Below are positions 7,882 through 16,020 of a DNA stretch of 16,020 nucleotides, piece by piece. The notes beneath the pieces were generated by a model that saw nothing but the letters and a program-made list of their open reading frames with translations, was not told where the DNA came from and ran no database searches. The translations under genes and the position numbers were made by a program. Within the stretch, counting starts at the first letter, position 1, and the number at the start of each line of letters is the position of its first letter. This stretch comes from Setaria digitata (Eukaryota; Nematoda; Chromadorea; Rhabditida; Setariidae): NCBI GenBank assembly GCA_003640385.1, contig RCAB01000843.1, positions 1-16,020 on the forward strand, read 5' to 3'.

Positions 7882-9663
7882 CTAAGTTTAACATGATTAA
7901 TTATTGCGTTTTTCCGGCTGCAATCTCTAGAACATACAGATAAATCATTCAAAAATGTGAAATTATTTAGTAATTTATAGTGTTAATGAACTGATCAGAA
8001 TTGATCAGATGTTTAGCATGAAATTAATCACACTAACTAAGTACTGATAAGTGATAAATAGCCTTATCATAATGACTGAATTTGATGTCATCCTCCATAA
8101 TAATTGCAGATTATACTGAATTAATTGACTGATTTCAAAATTTGTATCGTTATCTTGAAAAGCGACGAAAGTATTTAAAAAATAAATGAAATTAGAAGAG
8201 ATTAGAAATTTTATTTTGCCTTTATGTAATAACGGATTAAAATGCATTTTTTTTTTTTTTTTTTGGAATAATTATTTTAAATGAAATTGAAATTTTTATA
8301 ATTCATATTCATTATTTCAATAAATATTGCATCCTTTTTTTCTTTTCTTCTCTTTTTTTATCACGCTTATAATAAAATTTTTCTAAAAAAAGAAAAAAAG
8401 TACACTTTTAAATTAACTTTTTAAATGCAAAGGTTTAGATCATTTCAAAATTCACAAAATTTATTTATTGCTATTTAATTACTATCAATTTATTGCTTTC
8501 CCTCCCGCTTTTTCTTTTCTTTTCTTTTCTTTTTCCATATAATGTCAAAAATTTTCGCACCAAAATCTTTTTTTTTTGTTTAATTCTCTCTTTTTTCCTA
8601 TTTTTTTTTTTTTTTTTTTTGTTCCATAAATAATTTGTATTATAATTAACATATTCTCACAATGTAATTACTTTTTTTTCTTTAATTTAAAATTTTTATT
8701 TTCAGATTTCAACTGTAAAATGAAAAAAAAAAAAAAAAGACATCTGGCTAGTTATAATTAAGCACTATATTTTATGCAAATTAAAAGCATCAATAAGTAT
8801 ACAAATACCTATACAAGCATTACACCTTGTTTTCAAAAAAAAAAAAAAAATGAAATAAAATAAAAAGTACTTTATCACTTGGGAAATTTTGCATAATTGG
8901 CAAAATCATTCATCAGAACTGAACTGTGATAAAATTTATCAACATACAATTTCTTGCAATGTTATTTAGCATTTCATTTCAAATTAATGTAGCTCCTGAA
9001 TGATAGCTAATTCCATTTTGCAGAATTTTCCCGCACTTTCACTAATTGAACTAATTACAGTTGTGGACTAGATGAAATTCAAAATAACTTGTCTCATTTA
9101 TTATTTCTAAGAATCCGGAAAAAAAAACAAAAAAAAAAAGAAACGCTAAACTCTCATTCATTGTATAAAATTTCGCTCTATAAAGAAAAATTTAATTCCA
9201 TGAATAGCTTTTTTTTTTTTTTGACTAAGTACTACTGGATGATAATTCGATTAGTAATGATCAATTTAAAGAATTAAATTTAATTAAGTACTTTAGAACG
9301 AAGAAAAGAAGAATGTGCTAATGATTAAATAAACATTAGCTGAACTTTTGTTAAATATATATTCGCTTGACACTTAAATAAGGAACTCTTATCATTCATT
9401 TTCATTTTTCTTCCCTGGCTCAATTATTCTCCTTAAATTGAAATTAATACTGAAAAGCATAAGTATAAGCCGGGAATAGAGGAGGAGGCGGAAGAAGTGA
9501 TAGATGATAGATCGTAATGTTAGTGTGTTTGATAAGAGTGCTGTCAAATTGTCTTATTTCTAAAATTAATTAAAATTTTAAGTTTTTTTTTTCTCTTTTG
9601 GTTGAACTTAGAAATAAATTCTATTCGTTGTATTCGTCACCACTAAAAGCATTAATAAATTAT
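7882..9663. other. Non-coding A/T-rich stretch
   Basis: No gene can be supported. It holds a TTTTC pentamer run (8510-8535), several A or T runs of 14 to 18, and at 9465-9540 a purine-rich patch (gaggaggaggcggaagaag) followed by several GATA cores (tgatagatgatagat, then tttgataag). The purine patch translates to a 26-codon frame without splice signals, so it is not called as a gene. Confidence 0.55.
8510..8535. repeat. TTTTC pentamer microsatellite
   Basis: Four near-perfect copies of TTTTC (ctttttcttttcttttcttt and onward), preceded by the pyrimidine-rich stretch ccctcccgc. Confidence 0.8.
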
Positions 9664-9673
9664 AAAAAAAAAA

Positions 9674-9956
9674 ATTCATTGACATTTAGTGCTTCAAAAA
9701 AAAAAAAAAAAAAAAAAAAAAAAGAAATTATATATATTCATACAATATTGATAAATGTATGCAATTTGTTCACTGAAAATTAAACGCTTGAAAAATTAGT
9801 TTAAAAAAAAAAAANATTCATTGACATTTAGTGCTTCAAAAAAAAAAAAAAAAAAAAAAAAAAAAGAAATTATATATATTCATACAATATTGATAAATGT
9901 ATGCAATTTGTTCACTGAAAATTAAACGCTTGAAAAATTGGTTTAAAAAAAAAAAA
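9674..9956. repeat. 141-bp direct duplication around a single N (probable assembly artefact)
   Basis: Bases 9674-9814 and 9816-9956 match at 140 of 141 positions; the only difference is A at 9798 against G at 9940. Both contain an A28 run of identical length and end in A12. The sole base between them is an N at 9815. A one-base gap flanked by the same sequence is what an assembler or gap filler leaves when it fails to merge two overlapping contig ends, with the A/G as an allele or error. A genuine recent tandem duplication is the alternative. Confidence 0.95.
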
Positions 9957-10068
9957 GCGTTGTTTTTTTTTTTTTATTAATAAATTTTTAAAAATCATTA
10001 ATTCAATACAGTATTTTCTTACGGTAATAACGATAAAATACTAACGATAAGCTTGAATGAAAGTGAAA

Positions 10069-10085
10069 GAGAGAGAGAGAGAGAG
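10069..10085. repeat. GA dinucleotide microsatellite
   Basis: Eight GA units and a further G, followed by the imperfect GGAGAAAGAAAAAAG. Confidence 0.9.
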
Positions 10086-10250
10086 GGAGAAAGAAAAAAG
10101 CTGTCAATTTTATTGGGAAATATTGCAAAAGGATGATTTTATTTTGTGCTATGAAAGCTACTATCACAATACGTAATTTTCTTTCTTCTTCTTCACGTGT
10201 CATTCACGTAATTATCTCGGAGAAACACGTTATGCCCGTTACATATTTGA

Positions 10251-10270
10251 TATCATATCATATCATATCA
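10251..10270. repeat. (TATCA)4 pentamer array
   Basis: Four exact copies of TATCA, preceded by TTGA so that a TGATATCA palindrome sits at the left edge. On the minus strand this is TGATA four times, that is four GATA cores at 5-base spacing. Confidence 0.95.
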
Positions 10271-10346
10271 TGTGCTTATGATGGAAAGCATATTTGTTAG
10301 TATTGACATAATACGTGTTCAATAAACAGAAAAAAATTCCCACTTA

Positions 10347-10384
10347 TTATCACACTGATTACAGATTATCACACTGATTATAGA
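10347..10384. repeat. 19-bp tandem repeat, two copies
   Basis: TTATCACACTGATTACAGA at 10347-10365 is followed directly by TTATCACACTGATTATAGA, with one C-to-T difference. Each copy starts with TTATC, a GATA-factor core on the minus strand. Confidence 0.9.
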
Positions 10385-10602
10385 TTAAGATAAACTGTAG
10401 CACTTCCAAACGGCAATTTTGCAAATGCTCATTTGGAAAGGTGAAATTCAAGAAAAAGAACAAATAAAAATGAGAAGCAATGAAAGAACATTTTAAGCAA
10501 GATTCATAAGTAACGTTTACCAATGATTCTAAAATACGTGTTCGTAACGCGTTTTCATCTAACGTGTGATGATCACTTTTACGAATGCTTTTTAAACGTG
10601 TT

Positions 10603-13037
10603 GAATAAAAAATACACTAATTGTTTTGTCTCTCTTTTTTTTTTCCTTTTGCTTCTTAATTAAAAGAAAAAAGAAATGTTAAATGTAAATAAAAAAAAAA
10701 AAAAAATTTTCAGTAGTTTAACCAATAATTCGATAACTAATAGCTTGATATCAATTTTAATAAAATGCTAATTATGCAAAATACTCAACATAATTAGTAG
10801 TTAACTTCTGTGAAACTATCGCATGTGAGAAATTTGAATTTACATCAAAATATTTTTCTTTTTTTATTTTCAAGAAAAAAAAAAGATGTAATGAATTTTT
10901 AAAACCAAAGTTGGAGCTAATTGGCACGCTTTCCTACATCGATAAATGCATGACGAAAAGCTTATCCAAGCTTTTTTTTTTCCCCCTAGTATTTAAATAT
11001 TAGCACCAAAAGGATAAAGTTGAAATAAATTTTCAACTATTTTAATTGCAAAATTTTAGGAACAAATTAAAATGTTTTCAGTAGCTAAGTGTTATGTTAG
11101 CAAGTGATATAGCAAAAAAATGCTTTCATTAAGTTATGATCAGTTATAAAAGTTCCAAGCACAAATTATCGCCAATATATAAAATGCGAAATTTGAAATT
11201 AAAATTATAATATGAAATATATTTTTTCCGTTTTTGTTTAATTTCCATAAACACAAAATGTGGATGCTGCATTTTCACTGCTAACGAATTAACAATGCTC
11301 ATTAGCCTAATTAAAGATTTGAATGCGAAGAAAAAAAAAAAAAGGAAAACAGAGAACTAATGAAATATGCTAAAAATAAAATTTTAAAAATTTATCGAAA
11401 TAATTTAAGTAAAAAAAATTCTAACTAAACTTCGGTAAAGTTTTTAAATGCTGCAAATAATTTTGCATTTTATTTTAATTTTTCGTTTCTTTCTTTTTTG
11501 TGTAATTTTTGCATTCGATTTCAATGTTGTAAGTGGAAAATATCATACCAAAATATGTGCTTATTAAAGATTCAAAGTTTAATAAAGATGAAAAAAAAAA
11601 ATTAAAGGCAGCAAATCAGTGATTAATTTTTAACAAATTTGTCGTTCACCTTTGACAGTATAAGCAGTAAAATTTCTAGCCTTTTTTCTGACAAAAAAAA
11701 AATTTAAATTAAAAAAATATGAATAGCTTGATGATAATTTTTTTTCATATGCAAGTAGCAATTTAATTAATCAAGTCGAAACAAACGAATGATTGTGTAA
11801 AAAAAAAAAAAAAAAAAAGAAATTTGAAAAGAAATGTGATCAATCAAATCACAGATCTCGTTATTAATCATTTATTTCTAATTTTTAAGAATCACAATCT
11901 CAATCTGCTTAATTAATATCAATTTTATCACTGAAAATTGTAAATTGTGATTGTGATAATAAAGTTTAGTTTACCAAAGTAGCATCACTAAAAAAGTTGG
12001 AGTTATCAAATGTTAAACTTTTTAATCTTGAAATTCAAAACATAAAATTCCTTGTAAGCATGATTGATGGGTGATAAAAAAAAAAATAGAATTTTGAAAA
12101 ATAAACTTAAAAAATTGAAATTTTTTTCGGTCATCCCTATAACGTGAAGGAATTTCATGATTGGATTAAAATTTAAAATTAAGAATAGCAAAATTCTGAT
12201 CTTTTGTTTAAGCATGAATTTCTTTTTCCAACATCTGTTTTTGCATTATAGAATTCGAAAAAAATGATGTAATTTTTGGAATTTTTTAATTTTTGCCTTT
12301 TTTTTATTAGTTCAAAAAAAAAAAAAAATTTGCGGTAAAGAAGTTTAAACTTAGAATTGAAAAAAAATTCATTAGTTCTTATTCGAAAATTTTCACTACC
12401 AACATCATAAATAATTTTTTTCTTATACAATTATATTTTAGAAATAAATTCAATTTTGAACTAATAAAAGGCAAAAATTAAAAAACGAGAAGAAAACTGA
12501 AATTTTTTCAAGAAAAATTTGAAAATGTTGAGATTTTCAAAAAATACAAATTGCGAAATGTCAGAGAAACCTTTTTAAATAATTAATCAATTCAAAAAAA
12601 AATAAATAAATAAATAAATAAAAGTTATACTTTATATGGAAGTAAATGAGCCAAGAAAAGAAAAAAATTAAGAGACATATTGACGATAAAAAAGAAACAA
12701 ATTTTAATTTTTAAGGTTAAAAAGGAAGAAATTACCATCAATGAAACATTATTAGTTTGTTTATTAAGCATAGCTGTCAATTTATTAATTAGAAAAGGTC
12801 GAAGGAACAAATAATTATTTCTTTTCAATGGATTTTTATTTTAAAATAACCTATTTTTAATTTTTCCTCTTTACTTTTTTTTGATCACGCATATAAACGT
12901 ATTTTAAATTTCATTCGCAAAAAGACTTAAAAATTTTTGGTAATCATTTAAATTTAAAATTTTCCCTATCTTTTGCTTAGATTTAAAATCTGCTCCGAAT
13001 TTTACATGTCTTTTAAATTAAGCTTAAATTTTTTTAG
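10603..13037. other. Non-coding A/T-rich stretch
   Basis: No gene can be supported. A more balanced patch at 10905-10975 contains closely spaced HindIII-type hexamers forming AAGCTT-atcc-AAGCTT. The short frame there (KLELIGTLSYIDKC) has no usable splice sites. The minus-strand frames at 12000-12830 are rich in Lys, Phe, Ile and Asn as expected from A/T-rich noise. An AAAT tetranucleotide run lies at 12598-12623. Confidence 0.55.
12598..12623. repeat. AAAT tetranucleotide microsatellite
   Basis: Five to six copies of AAAT/ATAA without interruption at the end of an A run. Confidence 0.9.
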
Positions 13038-13827
13038 CACGAAATTGAAAACTCACTAGATGTTGTTAGCTCAAAGCAGTGGTCGATATTAATTATCAGG
13101 CTAAGACTGAGCAAATTACAGATTTAGATTTCGAGATTTTATATTTTATTTTTTATTTTTAGCTAATCACAACAAAATAAAAGTGAACTGCTAATTGGAA
13201 ATTTTAAATCAGAAATTAAAATGCTAATCAAAATTAGCTGAAGAATGTTTAGAAAGCAGTAGGAAGAAGAATCAAATTATTAAAGCGAAATATCAAAAAA
13301 TTATGCGATTTGAAACAATTTAAATATCAATTAATATCATTTTTCTTTCCATGTTTTTATGTCAAAATTCATCATACAATTTTCCAATTTGTTATGATAA
13401 TTTGTTGAACAAAAAGTTCCTGAGAATTTTTCCATTTTCGTTTTCATTTTTTTTTTTTTATTTTTTTTTCTTTTTTTTTTTTAAAGAATTATTCATCAAA
13501 TTCCATTATAATAAATGGAAAATTTTCCCTCAAATCTGTAGAATATACTTATGCAATAGAAATATAAGCATTTTTTCTTTTTTTTATTCCTGAGAATGAA
13601 TATGATAAACAAGAATACTTTATAAATAAATTTATGCAAACACGAAATAGTTTTGATGGTAAACTTAAAAAAAAAAAGAAGAAAAAAAGTTGAAAATGGC
13701 ATCTTTTTTCATTTAAAAGTTTTTTTTTTTTTTGTATAATTGATTTTTTTTGAAGATGAAATATGATTAGGAATGTGGAAACTGATAAACTGGATTGATA
13801 TGAAAAGTGATAATTTTGAATACCTGC

Positions 13828-13845
13828 TTATCAAGTGCTTGATAA
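13828..13845. repeat. 18-base inverted repeat with two GATA cores
   Basis: Arms TTATCAAG and CTTGATAA around a 2-base spacer. Three further TGATA cores lie within the 50 bases to its left (tgataaac, tgatatg, tgataatt). Confidence 0.8.
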
Positions 13846-13994
13846 ATAATTATAATTTTGAAGTGTTAATTAAAAGAAAAAAAATTTTCAGCTATTGTGC
13901 AACTCTCTTTTTCCACCACTTGCTATGATTAGTGAAAAAAAAAAAAAAGTAATTTGAATATTTGTCAAATATTTATCATTCTGACTCATGAAAT

Positions 13995-14032
13995 CAATTG
14001 ATCAATCGATTCGCTAATCTACTGATCAATTG
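13995..14032. repeat. Inverted repeat CAATTGATCA / TGATCAATTG
   Basis: Ten-base arms, 18-base spacer containing CGATTCG. The right arm is followed by a G5 run, unusual in this sequence. Confidence 0.8.
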
Positions 14033-16020
14033 TTTGGGGGATTTTTATTAATTATTAATTTGTTTTATTAATTGATTAATTTGCCTCATTTTCGAAAACT
14101 TCAAACAACTAAGAGATTTTCTTTCTTAAAAAAAAAAAAAAAAAATTGCAGAAGAGTGCGCAAATAGCCCGAGGTTATTAATTTGCAGTGATTTTTGACG
14201 AATAATTTAAAATTTTAAGTCTAAGCCATATAGTCTGTCTAACCATGAAATTGCCTAAGCTAAGTGCAAATTAATTTTTGAAAACCAAAAAGAAAAATTC
14301 CACCACAATTTTTCGCCAAAATTAATCTAACAAGAAATAAAATATGTATTAGCAAACATTCTCCAAAAAGCATCCTTCAAAATTTAGCTTCCTCATTTTA
14401 AAAATTTTTTCAAATTTCAATTTCATCAGTTCTTTTTTTTAATTGGGAATTTCACAATTTTTAATTTAGTTTGTTTCATTTTTTTTCAATATGTATTTAA
14501 ATGAAAATTTCGAAAACTTTTGTGAAGCTTTTTGAGATAATTATTTATCCTGTGACTGAATTAAAGTTGCGTCTAGAATTTTTAAAATAATTAAAACGAA
14601 TTAAGTTAAATTAATTAATTTCTTCCCTTCTTCATTTGCCAACCATCATTAGCTTTGAAATTTCATTTCTTTTTCTTCATTTCCTATTTTAATAATTATT
14701 ATGATGATATTTGAAATCACTTTTTTTTTTTTTAATCCATTGTTTGCTGATTAATTATGGTAATAATTGTCTTTTTTTATTTTTCAACAAATTTTAAACT
14801 TAATTGGTTGAATTTTTGCTGAGATCCTTTTTTTTTCCATTCCATTTTTCTCCAATATTAACGATTAATTGGAAAATAAATTCGAATTCCAACAATTATT
14901 AACACATTAAGAATGAATTTACTGCAGTAAAAATAATAAATATTTAAAATTTACGCGCTAAATTGTAAAATTTTCTACAAAAAGAATTTAGAATTTAGTT
15001 GTGAGCAATTAACAAAAATTTATGTGCAACTGAGTTAGCACTTACTAAAGGCAAAATTTTCTTGAAAAGCATTTCAGTCAAATTATTGTAACTAATTCTT
15101 TTTTTTCTTCTCCCAAATTCTTTAACCATTTTAAAAACAATATTTATGCTTCCTTTTTTTTTTTTTTAAAAAAATATTTTTCGGCAATTGTGTAAACGTA
15201 AGAAATTAATTATTTGAAGCTAAATGGAGAATTTAAATTATCATTACAATTATTGTTTCTTTTTTTTTTTTCAACAGTTTTCAAAATTTAGTGGAAAATC
15301 GGCTGGCAATAATGATTTAGCTACCCAACATTCTTTGAAAAAAAAAAAAAAAAAAAACGCTTGCAATCATTTTTATTAGTAGTTTTAATTAATTACTTGT
15401 CTGCTTATTTTAAGCTACCTGATCCATTTGATGTGAATATGATGATAAACAAAATTATTTTTTAGCACTTTTAGCATAAATAAAAAAATAACACAACTCT
15501 TCCCAATATCTTAAATTATGTCATTTCTCGTAATTTTTTTTTTTTTTTTTTCAATAAAAATTTTCTATAAAAAAATTCATCACAACCGATAAAACGAATA
15601 AAACAAAGAAATATTCACTGATAAAAGCTTTCATCATAGTAAATGATAATAAATTATAACAGAAAAAAAGTTTTTCATATTGGAAATGAATTACAAAACA
15701 GGAAATAAGAGAGCTAAGACACTAATGCAGAAATAACAATAAGCACTCCTTTCTTATTGCTATTCTTTCATGCAACAATCATATATTTTAATATTACGTC
15801 AAATTTTTTTTATAAAAATTTTAAATCAAAAAGGAAAAAAAAAAGCAAAAACCAAAGTAAAATATATCTATTGAAGATATAAAGAAAAGGAACAAATGTT
15901 AGGATGTTAATTATTAGTAAATATCAATGATGCGTTTCTTTCTTTCATTAAAAATTAAATCGAAAGAAGGGAAACAGAAAGTGAAGAAAAGCAAAAAGCA
16001 AAAAAAAGAAAAAAAAAAAA

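Larger units (their letters stand above)
10171..10602. promoter_or_regulatory. Cluster of ACGTG motifs, candidate regulatory element
   Basis: ACGTG occurs on one strand or the other at 10194-10199 (CACGTG), 10205, 10226, 10313, 10536, 10562 and 10596, with the ten-base ATACGTGTTC present twice (10311 and 10534), and ACGCGT at 10547. For DNA of this composition fewer than one ACGTG is expected in 430 bases. TACGTG is the hypoxia-response (HIF-1) core in C. elegans, and CACGTG is a bHLH E-box; whether such factors bind here is inference. The cluster also includes tandem TGATA (GATA) motifs. No gene is recognisable within several kilobases, so the target is unknown. Confidence 0.35.
13128..16020. 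other. Non-coding A/T-rich stretch with GATA-rich and palindromic patches
   Basis: No gene can be supported. Bases 13780-13850 carry several TGATA cores, ending with the inverted repeat TTATCAAG-tg-CTTGATAA (13828-13845). Bases 13995-14032 hold CAATTGATCA and its reverse complement TGATCAATTG separated by 18 bases. A 29-codon ATG frame at 14501-14590 and a frame after a good acceptor at 15278 are discussed as leads. The far end (15960-16020) is a purine-rich A/G run that continues out of the window. Confidence 0.55.

Noticed and set aside
9420..9520. Purine-rich frame KPGIEEEAEEVIDDRS
   Set aside because: Only 26 codons, no acceptor or ATG, and acidic content simply reflects the GAGGAG purine run.
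9598..9783. Plus-strand frame crossing the A28 run in the duplicated segment
   Set aside because: Low complexity, ends in the probable assembly duplication, no ATG-quality start and no homology.
12006..12828. Three minus-strand frames of 67-83 codons
   Set aside because: They are rich in Phe, Lys, Asn, Ile and Leu as expected from A/T-rich DNA, overlap one another and lack splice structure.
13351..13702. Overlapping frames on both strands around T runs
   Set aside because: The Phe and Lys tracts are the translated T and A homopolymers; no coding signal otherwise.

Overview
The window looks like gene-poor nuclear DNA from a nematode. It is extremely A/T-rich, full of A or T runs of 10 to 35 bases, and carries small introns signals of the nematode type (TTTTCAG acceptors). 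The organism call rests mainly on the one gene that can be recognised: a minus-strand FMRFamide-like neuropeptide precursor whose repeated peptide core, AKWMRFG-KR, is that of nematode flp-22. The gene-sparse, homopolymer-rich sequence would suit a filarial or other spirurid worm, but the exact taxon is a guess.

Layout. Bases 1 to about 200 hold a slightly more balanced patch with an imperfect 63-bp duplication and a weak candidate exon. Bases 200 to 1938 are the A/T-rich 3' flank of flp-22. The gene lies between 1939 and 3684 on the minus strand: exon 1 (3684 down to 3574) encodes a signal peptide, a 1,476-base GT-AG intron follows, and exon 2 (2097 down to 1939) encodes three different amidated RFamide peptides and the stop. 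Together they give an 89-residue precursor with no frame break. Bases 3685 to about 5000 are its 5' flank and carry three perfect palindromes, one with back-to-back GATA motifs.

From 5,000 to 16,020 no gene can be assigned. This part contains microsatellites (an AAT/AAC array with a 15-base higher-order period at 7546-7681, TTTTC, GA, TATCA and AAAT runs), a 27-base inverted repeat at 6961, a 141-bp near-perfect direct duplication separated by a single N (9674-9956, very likely an assembly artefact), and an unusual 10.2-10.6 kb segment rich in ACGTG motifs, with tandem TGATA pentamers and a 19-bp tandem repeat, which is the best candidate for a distal regulatory element. Several short reading frames with plausible splice sites are listed as leads only; none resembles a family I know.

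The flp-22 product would enter the secretory pathway, be cut at Lys-Arg pairs by a proprotein convertase, trimmed by carboxypeptidase E, amidated through the C-terminal Gly, and released from neurons to act on G-protein-coupled receptors. No other gene in the window can be linked to it.
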